From positions 1 through 19,748 of the forward strand of contig JANMMM010000107.1 of assembly GCA_031373225.1 (NCBI GenBank): a DNA stretch of 19,748 bases, read 5' to 3'. Source of the stretch: JANOYJ01 sp031373225. Lineage in GTDB: Bacteria; Pseudomonadota; Alphaproteobacteria; Rhizobiales; Rhizobiaceae. The translations under genes were made by a program, and so were the position numbers. The notes below the pieces were generated by a model. The model was not told the origin of the DNA. It worked only from the letters and a program-made list of their open reading frames with translations, and ran no database searches. This document shows positions 1 through 7,056 of this stretch, one piece after another (position 1 is the stretch's first letter; each line of letters begins with the position of its first letter).

Positions 1-1
1 C

Positions 2-568
2 CTTTCAGCCCCTCTGACCAGCTATGGAACCCAGAAAGCCATCTGCGAACTGCTGATCTCCGACTATTCCCGCAGGGGCTTCATCGACGGCATGGCGCTG
101 CGCATGCCCACGGTGTGCGTGCGCCCCGGCGCGCCGAACAAGGCGGCCTCCGGCTTTTTCTCCAACATTATCCGCGAACCCCTGGCGGGGAAGGAGGCAA
201 TTCTGCCGGTTGAGGACAGCGTGCGCCACTGGTTCGCCTCGCCCCGCGCCGCCATCGGATTCCTCACTCACGCGGCGGAGCTTGCCGGAGGCGCGCTCGG
301 CGACAGGCGGGCGCTGACGCTTCCCGGCCTCTCCTGCACGGTGGCCGGCCAGATTGAGGCGCTTCGGCGCGCGGGCGGGGAAAAGGCTGTGAAGCTGATC
401 CGGCGCGAACCCGACGCGGCCATCGCCCGCATCGTGTCCGGCTGGCCGCAGAACTTCGACGCCGCGCGGGCGAAGAAGCTGGGCTTTTCAGCTGAGAGCC
501 GTTTTGATGAAATCATCGCAGCGCATATCGAGGATGAGCTCGGCGGCGCTCAAATATCCACGCCATAA
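2..568 (+). CDS. denD: NAD-dependent epimerase/dehydratase, D-erythronate dehydrogenase-like (3' part)
   Basis: This is the C-terminal 188 residues of a short-chain/extended SDR; the open frame runs in from the left edge, so the Rossmann half is outside the window. The first visible residues contain S-Y-G-T-Q-K, the YxxxK catalytic pair of the epimerase family. After it come stretches typical of DenD proteins: an RxPTVxVRPGxPN-type segment, IREPLAG, and near the C-terminus RIVSGWP followed by FDAARAKKLGF. Known DenD oxidises D-erythronate to 2-oxo-tetronate with NAD in four-carbon sugar acid catabolism. That substrate is inferred from resemblance recalled from memory and is not shown by the sequence. 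No partner kinase or isomerase gene is visible here. The stop codon lies inside the 3' end of the convergent hemerythrin gene, a 19-nt tail-to-tail overlap. Confidence 0.8.
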   Translation, partial: LSAPLTSYGTQKAICELLISDYSRRGFIDGMALRMPTVCVRPGAPNKAASGFFSNIIREPLAGKEAILPVEDSVRHWFASPRAAIGFLTHAAELAGGALGDRRALTLPGLSCTVAGQIEALRRAGGEKAVKLIRREPDAAIARIVSGWPQNFDAARAKKLGFSAESRFDEIIAAHIEDELGGAQISTP

Positions 569-1143
569 GCGCCCAGCGCTTCCTCCAGCTCGCCCTGCTC
601 ATAACCGAAATGCGAAATGACAAACCCCTCCAGCCGGGCAAACTCGCCGCGCAGCTCCCTCGCCGTTTTCGCGTCCGGCTCTGTCATGAGCGCGCGCGCT
701 GCGGTCTCCAGCCGCACAAGAAGCTCATGAATAACAAGATGCTCGGATTTCAAGCGCTCCACCACGTTGTTCAATCCAGTCGTATGCCCGTGCAGCGCCG
801 GGAAGACATATTGATCCTCGATCATATGATGCCCGGTCAGCATCTCGCAGGCCGCGCCGCACAGGTTGCCGAACTGGCGCATGTTGGAAAACATCTGCAT
901 CGAGGAAATCGCCACCAGCAGCTCTTCCGCCTTCCCCTCCCCCGAAAACACGCCCGCCATGGCACGCCGGACTTTCGACAGCTCGCGCAGATGCATCTCG
1001 TGAAACAGCGCCAGCCGCCTGCCCCGCCGCCGCTGGCTATTAGTGACGCCCTCAATTTTCGGGGCTTTGGGGCGGCTTGAATCGTCCGGGAGAATGATGT
1101 TGTCCTGCATGGGGCGGAGCTGTTTCAGGGATTTGCCGGCCAT
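550..1143 (-). CDS. Hemerythrin-domain (HHE cation-binding) protein
   Basis: A 197-residue cytoplasmic protein with the pattern of a hemerythrin-like four-helix bundle. Visible iron-ligand motifs are HHMIE (HxxxE), EHLVIHE (HxxxH) and HFGYEQGE (HxxxE), in that order and at the right spacing for a di-iron site. The open frame extends far upstream (to 1539), but that part is antisense to sufE. The start at 1143 (MAGKSLKQ) is the first Met outside sufE; a Met at 1110 (MQDNIIL) is an alternative. The gene is divergent from sufE, with 54 nt between the two starts. Hemerythrin-domain proteins bind oxygen, NO or iron or act as sensors; the specific role cannot be read here. There is no signal peptide and no fused signalling domain. 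Confidence 0.85.
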   Translation of the reverse strand: MAGKSLKQLRPMQDNIILPDDSSRPKAPKIEGVTNSQRRRGRRLALFHEMHLRELSKVRRAMAGVFSGEGKAEELLVAISSMQMFSNMRQFGNLCGAACEMLTGHHMIEDQYVFPALHGHTTGLNNVVERLKSEHLVIHELLVRLETAARALMTEPDAKTARELRGEFARLEGFVISHFGYEQGELEEALGAYGVDI

Positions 1144-1197
1144 GTCAATGCGCCGCGCCCCATTTCCCTGCCGCAAAAAAATCCCTATATCCCCGCC

Positions 1198-1626
1198 ATG
1201 ACCCAGGCGCTGAACGACATCATCGCGGATTTCGAGCTTCTCGACGACTGGGAAGACCGCTACCGCTACATTATCGACCTTGGCCGCCAGCTTGCGCCGC
1301 TGCCGGATCTGGCGCGCACGGACGGTAACAAGGTTCAGGGCTGCGTCAGCCAGGTCTGGCTGCAGACAAGCGCCGGCGACGGGCCGGACCCGCTTGTCTC
1401 TTTCCTCGGCGACAGCGACGCCCACATCGTCAAAGGCCTTGTCGCCATCATCCTCGCCCTCTATTCCGGCCGCCGCGCCAGCGAAATCACCGCCACCGAC
1501 GCCGAAGCGCTGATGAAACAGCTCGGACTGGATCAGCATATCTCGCCACAGCGCAGCAACGGGCTGCGGGCGATGGTGGCGAGGATCAGGCGGGATGGGG
1601 CGGCGGCGGCTCGGTCACAGGGATAG
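1198..1626 (+). CDS. sufE: SufE family cysteine desulfurase sulfur acceptor
   Basis: A 142-residue protein matching SufE in length and motifs. SufE takes persulfide sulfur from the SufS cysteine desulfurase and passes it on for Fe-S cluster assembly in the cytoplasm. The acceptor cysteine is in the hallmark KVQGCVSQVW stretch at about residue 49, next to the position known in E. coli SufE (Cys51). The N-terminal half has the usual W-E-D-R-Y-x-Y-I-I-D-L-G segment and the C-terminal half the LI.LYSGR and L..QLGL.QHISPQRSNGL segments. No strong Shine-Dalgarno is visible before the ATG; the upstream stretch is A- and C-rich. sufE stands alone, with no suf operon genes beside it, which is common in Hyphomicrobiales. 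A short 5-bp hairpin (1635-1647) follows the stop but has no T tract. Confidence 0.95.
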   Translation: MTQALNDIIADFELLDDWEDRYRYIIDLGRQLAPLPDLARTDGNKVQGCVSQVWLQTSAGDGPDPLVSFLGDSDAHIVKGLVAIILALYSGRRASEITATDAEALMKQLGLDQHISPQRSNGLRAMVARIRRDGAAAARSQG

Positions 1627-1711
1627 GATTGTTTCACCAGAGTGGTGCAGTCCAATGCGGACGAAGCACAATTAAGTGCACCGTCACCGATTAAGCCGGC
1701 TCCAGAGGCGC

Positions 1712-1996
1712 TTAAGCCGCCATCAGCCGTTCCCATTCCCGCTCGAACTGGAAGACATATTGCCTGCCTTCCTCTTCCGGCAAAAGGCCTGCAATGTCCG
1801 GAAATATCTTCTTGAACAGACTGCGCTTCGACCCGTGCCAAGGCATCCTCTCCGCCGCCCGCGCCTCGGCGAGGATGCGCTCCAGACGGCGGCGCACCTT
1901 GTCCGGGTCCGGCTGCCATGCGGGCTGCGCCGGGGCGGGGCCGAACAGGTCGGGCTGGGCATCGGTTCCGCTCTTAGAGAAATCCCTGCGTTTCAT
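1712..1996 (-). CDS. Small conserved-looking hypothetical protein
   Basis: A 94-residue soluble protein of unknown function. After a polar, Pro-rich N-terminus (DLFGPAPAQPAWQPDP) there is a charged helical segment (KVRRRLERILAEARAAERMPW), then LFKKIFPDIAGLLPEEE and a C-terminal helix ending FEREWERLMAA. From memory, proteins of this form (LxxILAEARAA..MPW...FP....LPxEE) are widespread unknowns in alphaproteobacteria. The start at 1996 gives MKRRDFSKSG and a 4-nt ATGA overlap with the stop codon of the upstream gene, suggesting translational coupling. Longer starts at 2002, 2014 and 2038 lie inside the upstream gene and are less likely. There are no membrane segments and no cysteines. Confidence 0.7.
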   Translation of the reverse strand: MKRRDFSKSGTDAQPDLFGPAPAQPAWQPDPDKVRRRLERILAEARAAERMPWHGSKRSLFKKIFPDIAGLLPEEEGRQYVFQFEREWERLMAA

Positions 1997-2457
1997 GGAC
2001 ATGTTGCTTTGCATTGGCCGGGAGGACTCCACGTCCAAGTGACAGAGAATTTATTCTGGCCGCCGGCTCCGATGAAGGACGTGACTGACTCGTCAAATGC
2101 GGGCTCGTCTTTGAGCGCCGTCTTGGTTGAGTTTAAGCCATCTTGGCTCACTGCGTAGCAGGAAAGGTAACAAAAGCTTCCTGCTGGAACATTCTTCCAC
2201 TTCGCGGAAAACTGTTCGCCTGCGCGCTCGGTGAGCCTACCTTGAACGATTGCAGGATAATAGTTCGATGACAGTGCCTCAAAGCAGGATCTATAGTCTG
2301 CAGGGTTTAGCCAGGAATTGTTGCATGAGAAGAATTTGATTTTTGGTCCAACGAAGTCTGTAACTGGTTGCAGCCAAAACGGCGAGGAACTCGCTGTGGC
2401 CAATGCCAGAATAATTGCATAGAGCAACGCAGCTTTGCCTTGCGGTTTTTCAGCCAT
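1993..2457 (-). CDS. Membrane-anchored or secreted Cys-rich hypothetical protein
   Basis: A 154-residue protein I do not recognise. Residues 1-8 are charged (MAEKPQGK), then a hydrophobic stretch (AALLYAIILALA) forms a single membrane segment or uncleaved signal. The rest is polar and aromatic-rich and contains six cysteines (FSCNN, RSCFEA, SFCYLSC, GQCKATC), consistent with disulfides in the periplasm. A strong ribosome-binding site, GGGAGG six bases before the ATG, supports the start. It follows the restriction-modification gene by 17 nt on the same strand and overlaps the next gene by ATGA, so all three may share a transcript. Parts of it are AT-richer than the surroundings (24 of 60 bases G+C at 2281-2340, counted by hand), a sign of foreign origin. 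It could be an orphan exported protein carried with the restriction gene. No function is proposed. Confidence 0.7.
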   Translation of the reverse strand: MAEKPQGKAALLYAIILALATASSSPFWLQPVTDFVGPKIKFFSCNNSWLNPADYRSCFEALSSNYYPAIVQGRLTERAGEQFSAKWKNVPAGSFCYLSCYAVSQDGLNSTKTALKDEPAFDESVTSFIGAGGQNKFSVTWTWSPPGQCKATCP

Positions 2458-2474
2458 GACCGGCCTCCCAAAAG

Positions 2475-5400
2475 TTATCGCCTTGCTTCCTTCATCGCCG
2501 CGCTCACCGCCACCGTCTCCACGCTCACCCGCGTCACCCGCATCAAGAGGTCAATCACCTTCTCCTTGTAATCGGCAAAGCGGTAAGTGTTGAACTTCTC
2601 ACGGATGGTCGGGTCTTTCGGGGTCTTCTCTTTGTACTGGTCGAGTATCCATTCCAGCCCCGATCGGTTGCCGAGCTTGTAATCCCAGACTTCCTTTGGA
2701 ATGCCCGAAAGCTGCGTTTCCGAGTCGAGGCGGATAATGCCATTGTCCTTGTCCGCCTTCAGCATGGCCTTGGGCGCAACGCCCGCCGCGCGCGCTTTCA
2801 TGTCGGGCGTGTCGAGCCGCTGCAGCGGCCATGGCTCGACGCTCTCATAGCCGATATGCAGCGCCATCAGCCTTTCGCCCCATTCCGCCCATTTCCAGAA
2901 ATCCGGATAAAACGGAATGCGCGGAAACTCGCGCTTCAGGTTGATCGCGTATTTTTCGCGGTAGATGGGGTCATGCAGCACGCCATAGACATAGTGGAAA
3001 ATGGCGTCTTTGGTGATGGGTCCTCTTCCCTTCTCCCCCACGGGGAGAAGGTGGCCCGAAGGGCCGGATGAGGGGGACGGCGAAGCCGAGGACGAGCGCA
3101 CGTCGTCTGTAGACGCCACATCCTGCACCGTGGCCCCCTCACCCTGCCCTCTCCCCGAGGGGAGAGGGGAAGCCGCGCCATACGCCGCCTCAAACCGTTT
3201 CAGCGCCCAATCGGTGATATTATCCACCCGCTCGCCGGACTTGGCGTAGAGGTAGCGGGGAAACATTTGTGTTGCCCGTGACGCATATCCGGCATCAGGC
3301 AAGCCGTTGATTGCATGCACCGTGAATGGGATTTGCGGATGTCCACAAATCATCAATAGCTCATTGCTTTGGTTGAGGCTGACACCGAAGGCCGCTAGGT
3401 GGTTTTCGGTAAGCCTATCATTGAACAGCCTGTCTCCGTAGAGAAAGGCTTTAGAGAACGGTCGCCAATGAGCGCTGACCAGAAACTTCTCATCGAACGC
3501 ACTTCGCTTGCCTTGCTTGAAGTGCCGTTTCAGGTTCTCGCTCCACTTGATTGAATCGGGATAAGAAGGATCATTCTCCGCTAACAGCTTGTTGTAGGCG
3601 CGAACCATGTGGTCGGCTTTGGCGAGTTCAGTCCTTGCTTCAACGTCATAGACCCATTCATCTCTGTTCGAGGAGTTGCCCCATGAGAATAGCTTGAAAA
3701 TTGAACTACGCGACTTACCGGCCTTGACATTTTTGTCAGCGAGCAAAGCCATTGCCTCATAGTCGTTCGCTCCAAACCAGTTCCCATTCTTGTCTGGCAC
3801 CACCCGCTCATAGGTCACCGCCGAAGCCTTGGTGTTCCCCAGAAACGCCAGCTTGTCGTCCGCCGTGTCAAACTCCGGCCGCCGCGCGTAGAAAATCTTG
3901 CATTCCTTATGCTTGAGGCGCTTCACAAAAAACGAGATCGAGACGCCGGTCTGGATGCCGAAGACATTGTTTTTCGTGCCGGACAGTTTCGGGTTGGCGC
4001 GCACGTCGCCGCCCAGATCCATGATGTGAATTTCGGCAAACTCCAAAGCCGCCGCCTTGCGGAAACCGTCAAAGGTGCGGCTGTCGATGAAGGAGCGGTT
4101 GGTGATGAAGGCCAGCACGCCGTCGTCGAACATGCGGTCCGAGGCCCAGCGGAAAAACCGCGCATACATGTCATAGACCTTGGTCTTCTGCGCCGTGGAC
4201 AGCCTGATGTAGCTCGATTTGATCAGCTCATCGATGCGCTTGTACTCGCGGTTCTTGTTGTTTTCGTTCTCATTGGCCTGATTGGCATTATACGGCGGGT
4301 TGCCGATAATCACTGAAATCTTCCGCTTGTTCTGCCGCTTCACCCGCTCGATATTCTCTTCCGACAGGCCGGCGAACATATCGGCCTGATAGCCGGCGCG
4401 GATGCCGAGGCCCGCGACATTATCCAGCGTGTCGACAAAACACAGATTGGGAAACTCGGCATATTGCCCGCTCACCGCAGCATAGGTGGCTTCTATGTTC
4501 AAATTAGCCACATAATAGGGCAGGATCGCCACTTCATTGGCGTGCAACTCATTCTTGTATTTATGCGCCAGCTTCTCCGGCTGGCCGCGGAAATGCTCGA
4601 TCAGCTCGCAGATGAATGTGCCGGTGCCGGTCGCCGGATCAAGAATTTCCACATCGCGGTCGATCAGCGATTTGTTGAAATGCTTCTGACACAGCCAGTC
4701 CGCCCCCTCGATCATGAATTTCACAATCTCGTTCGGCGTATAGACCACGCCGAGCCGGTCGGCGGCTTTCGGGTTATAGACCTTGTAGAAATTCTCGTAG
4801 ATGACCTTTAAAAACGTCTGCTTCTCCGCATGGCTGGTGATCAGCGCGGCGTTGGAGCGGATGGTGGCGTAGTAGGTCTCCAAGCCCTTCAGCGTCTCGC
4901 GCTTCAACTGGCCGGTGAAAAACTTCGCCTCCAGCGCATAAAGCTCCTTGGCGATATTGTTGTCGCGGTGAAAGTCGCCCTGTTCGAACACATGGGCGAA
5001 AATCTCTTCCGTCAAAATGTGCTGGATCAGCATTTCGCGGATGTCGGCTTCCACGATTGACGGATTGATCGTGTCCTTGGCGTGGGCGAGAAACTTGTCC
5101 GCGGCTGTCTTGAACTCCGCATTGCCGGAATAGGCCGCGTCAATTTTCTCGCGCAGGGCCTCCAGCACCGCCGGAATATCCTGCTTGAACTGCGCCACCG
5201 CCTTGCGGAAATCCTCGATCTCCTTGCGCTCATAGCCAAAGAACCGCGTGACCAGCCGCAGCAACTCGCCCGTGTCGAGCATCGAACAGCGCATGACTTC
5301 ACTGCGGTTCTGATAGAGCACGGCGGTCTCTGAATTCTCGAAAATGATATTGTCCTGCGGATAGCCCTTCAGGAACTTCTTGCGGATTTCCTCTTCAAGG

Positions 5401-5657
5401 TCGTCTTTCGTGTCCTTGGATTCCCAATAGCCGAGCGGCACCCGCAGATCATGCAGCACCGCGCCATCCAGCCGGATCAGATTTTTCTGCGGGCTCTGCA
5501 TGTCATATTGATTGATGAAATGCAGGTTCGCCTGACGTGCCCAGCCCTTGAGCAAATCCTTGAACGCCTCGGAGATGACGCCTTCATTGAGCGAGCCGGA
5601 AAACTTCTTGTAGCGGTCAAGATCGTTCAAAAACTGATTGACGAGCAATTGGCTCAT
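2475..5657 (-). CDS. Restriction-modification enzyme with fused nuclease, N6-adenine methyltransferase and specificity domain (type IIG / ISP-like)
   Basis: A 1060-residue single-chain enzyme. Residues 25-82 look like a PD-(D/E)xK nuclease: Glu30, Asp64 or Asp70, then E79-S-K81. A helical linker follows. The methyltransferase core starts near 303 (GVVYTPNEIV), with AdoMet motif I DPATGTGTF at 340-348 and motif IV NPPY at 453-456, typical of N6-adenine methylases. Residues of about 600-820 are the putative target-recognition region, and the tail has ISP-family segments (YGVLHDPIYREKYA, FWKWAEWGERL, RVTRVSVETV). The roughly 1570-residue type ISP enzymes such as LlaGI carry a helicase between nuclease and methylase; none is present here. 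AGGGG six bases before the ATG sets the start. Residues of about 825-880 are a translated palindromic repeat. The putative recognition region is AT-richer than its flanks, suggesting a swapped specificity domain. There is no separate methylase or specificity gene. Confidence 0.9.
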   Translation of the reverse strand: MSQLLVNQFLNDLDRYKKFSGSLNEGVISEAFKDLLKGWARQANLHFINQYDMQSPQKNLIRLDGAVLHDLRVPLGYWESKDTKDDLEEEIRKKFLKGYPQDNIIFENSETAVLYQNRSEVMRCSMLDTGELLRLVTRFFGYERKEIEDFRKAVAQFKQDIPAVLEALREKIDAAYSGNAEFKTAADKFLAHAKDTINPSIVEADIREMLIQHILTEEIFAHVFEQGDFHRDNNIAKELYALEAKFFTGQLKRETLKGLETYYATIRSNAALITSHAEKQTFLKVIYENFYKVYNPKAADRLGVVYTPNEIVKFMIEGADWLCQKHFNKSLIDRDVEILDPATGTGTFICELIEHFRGQPEKLAHKYKNELHANEVAILPYYVANLNIEATYAAVSGQYAEFPNLCFVDTLDNVAGLGIRAGYQADMFAGLSEENIERVKRQNKRKISVIIGNPPYNANQANENENNKNREYKRIDELIKSSYIRLSTAQKTKVYDMYARFFRWASDRMFDDGVLAFITNRSFIDSRTFDGFRKAAALEFAEIHIMDLGGDVRANPKLSGTKNNVFGIQTGVSISFFVKRLKHKECKIFYARRPEFDTADDKLAFLGNTKASAVTYERVVPDKNGNWFGANDYEAMALLADKNVKAGKSRSSIFKLFSWGNSSNRDEWVYDVEARTELAKADHMVRAYNKLLAENDPSYPDSIKWSENLKRHFKQGKRSAFDEKFLVSAHWRPFSKAFLYGDRLFNDRLTENHLAAFGVSLNQSNELLMICGHPQIPFTVHAINGLPDAGYASRATQMFPRYLYAKSGERVDNITDWALKRFEAAYGAASPLPSGRGQGEGATVQDVASTDDVRSSSASPSPSSGPSGHLLPVGEKGRGPITKDAIFHYVYGVLHDPIYREKYAINLKREFPRIPFYPDFWKWAEWGERLMALHIGYESVEPWPLQRLDTPDMKARAAGVAPKAMLKADKDNGIIRLDSETQLSGIPKEVWDYKLGNRSGLEWILDQYKEKTPKDPTIREKFNTYRFADYKEKVIDLLMRVTRVSVETVAVSAAMKEARR
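3025..3172. repeat. 148-bp palindromic repeat element inserted in frame in the restriction-modification gene
   Basis: The element has two outer hairpins facing each other. The left one is CCTTCTCCCC / GGGGAGAAGG at 3029-3038 and 3042-3051 (10-bp perfect stem, loop CAC), followed by a GGCCC-GAA-GGGCC mini-hairpin (3053-3065) and GATGAGGGGG. The right one is CCCTCTCCCC / GGGGAGAGGG at 3147-3156 and 3159-3168, preceded by CCCCCTCACCCT. The two outermost 14-mers (from 3025 and up to 3172) are inverted copies with 13 of 14 matches. GC-rich palindromes of this CTCCCC..GGGGAG type are commonly scattered in alphaproteobacterial genomes. Here it is read through in frame, giving a low-complexity Pro/Ser/Gly insert between KRFEAAY and ITKDAIFHYVYG. 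No transposase is present. Confidence 0.8.
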
Positions 5658-5677
5658 GCGATTCCCCTAATCGCCTG

Positions 5678-5706
5678 ACTATGCCGCCTGCCACCTAACG
5701 GTGCAA
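5678..5706 (-). promoter_or_regulatory. Possible promoter of the restriction-modification gene
   Basis: On the minus strand, TTGCAC (5706-5701) and CATAGT (5683-5678) are separated by exactly 17 nt, resembling -35 and -10 boxes (3 of 6 and 4 of 6 matches to sigma-70 consensus). Transcription would start near 5671, giving a leader of about 14 nt that contains the AGGGG ribosome-binding site. The matches are modest, so this is only a candidate. The rest of the 187-nt gap (5658-5844) shows nothing else clear. Confidence 0.3.
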
Positions 5707-5844
5707 GACAGGTCTCGAAAGCCAAGACTCAAATTCTTGCCAGGCTTCCCGGCTGTAAACACCTGCCGGTCCCTTTAGGCCGCATCCCCGCGCGAATTAT
5801 GATGGCAATTACCAAGCTTCCGTCACCATCGGCGTCCCCCCGCC

Positions 5845-6827
5845 TCACCGCATCTCCGCCCGCCATTGCCTCTCCATCCGCACCTTGCCGCCCTGCGTCA
5901 CCATCACGCTCCCCTCATACATCCCCGCCTTCCATCCCCCCGGCGGGCGCTTTTTGCCGGTGAACAGGAGATATTGCGCCTTGTTGCGGTCGAGCGTGAC
6001 GGAATTGGCCACGTCGACGCCGTCTGGGCCATTCAGCGTCACAATGATCGTGTCGCCCTTCGACAGGTTGATCGCCCACAGATAGACGGTGAGCGCGGGC
6101 CAGTCTTTGGCGGGATCTGCGGGCCTGACCTTGCCGGTTTCAAGGTCCGCAGATCGACCTTGCCGTGATGGAACCCGGTCTCGATCAGGTCGCTGCTGCC
6201 GTCTTTGGCGAGCGCAGCGGCGGCCTGCAAGCTCCAGAGCGGCGTGCCTTTGATGCCGCAGGCCGCGCCTGTGGCGGGGCCGCCGTCGAACGGGTCAAGC
6301 GGCTTGCCGTTTTGGCGCACGGTTAAGTGCACATGCGCAAATCCGGCATCGCCCGAGGCGCCGATCTCGCCGAGCTTTGCGCCCGCTTCTACGGCATCAC
6401 CGGGTTTGGCCGCGACCGAGCCTTTGCGCATATGGCAATATTGCGTTTCCCAGCCGCCGCCATGGTCAATCACCACGCCATTGCCGCATTCGCGCCCCTT
6501 CACCGCCGCGCGGCCGGCCTCGTCCCTGACGAGACGGTCGGCTGCCCCGTCGCGCGCCGCCTTGACCCGCCCGGCGGCGCTTGCCACCACATCGGCGCGC
6601 GAAGACATGTCCCGCACGCGGAAATCCGTGCCGTCATGGCCCTTGTAGCTCTCGTGCCCGCACCGGTAATCCTGCGCGCCTTCGCCCGCCCCATGCGCGG
6701 GATATTGCTGAATCCAGCAGTCGGAACCGAGGGCGCAGGCGATGGGAAGGCCAAGGGAAAGCGGTTCGGCGCGGGCGGGGGTAGCCGAGAGGGCGAGGAG
6801 CAGGGTTAGGAGGCGGAGAATGGGCAT
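5845..6827 (-). pseudogene. M23 family metallopeptidase (LytM-like), broken by a one-base frameshift
   Basis: A secreted zinc peptidase related to LytM-type endopeptidases that cut peptidoglycan cross-links or act as cell-envelope regulators. A signal peptide starts at 6827 (MPILRLLTLLLALSATPARA). The peptidase core has GHDGTD (HxxxD), QYCHM and HVHL (HxH), the LytM zinc and catalytic signature, so the domain itself is intact. Near 6148-6153 (about residue 225) the frame breaks. Upstream reads GKVDL; the -1 frame continues DLETGKVRPADPAKDWPAL...INLSKGDTIIV and on to a plausible tail ending at 5845. One missing base restores a 327-residue protein. Without it, translation runs to 6039 with about 37 unrelated residues. 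The break may be a genuine mutation or an assembly error. The longer upstream open frame to 7160 lacks support, because a signal peptide begins at 6827. No good Shine-Dalgarno is seen. Confidence 0.8.
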
Positions 6828-6993
6828 GGGGGAGTGTGGCGGAGAATGGGGGGCGGGGCAAGCTGCGGGGGGCGGTCCAAAGAGACGATCAGGCATTAAG
6901 TCCGCTGTTTCCGGTATGAACTGCAAGCGGGTCCCTGCGCCAGTCTGGGAAGAAAGATATTCCCAATTGATCGGGGAAATGCATAGATTAAGA

Positions 6994-7023
6994 TTGACAT
7001 GATGAAATTTACATAACTTGTTA
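6994..7023 (+). promoter_or_regulatory. Possible promoter/operator of the ABC transporter-sulfatase operon
   Basis: The 229-nt gap between the divergent peptidase start (6827) and the operon (7057) becomes AT-rich near its right end. It contains a perfect -35 hexamer TTGACA at 6994-6999. The -10 element at 17-18 nt spacing is poor (TTGTTA at 7018-7023), but it sits in a small palindrome TAAC-TT-GTTA (7014-7023) that could bind a regulator. This is suggestive only. Confidence 0.3.
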
Positions 7024-7056
7024 AATAATCGCAACTGGGTTGATGGGAGAGAACCA

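Noticed and set aside
1144..1539. N-terminal extension of the hemerythrin gene
   Set aside because: It is antisense to sufE; the hemerythrin pattern begins only after the Met at 1143.
1635..1647. Terminator after sufE
   Set aside because: CACCA-GAG-TGGTG is only a 5-bp stem without a T tract.
2041..2474. An idea that the Cys-rich protein is an antitoxin or immunity protein
   Set aside because: No toxin-like partner or known motif is visible; only the position next to the restriction gene supports it.
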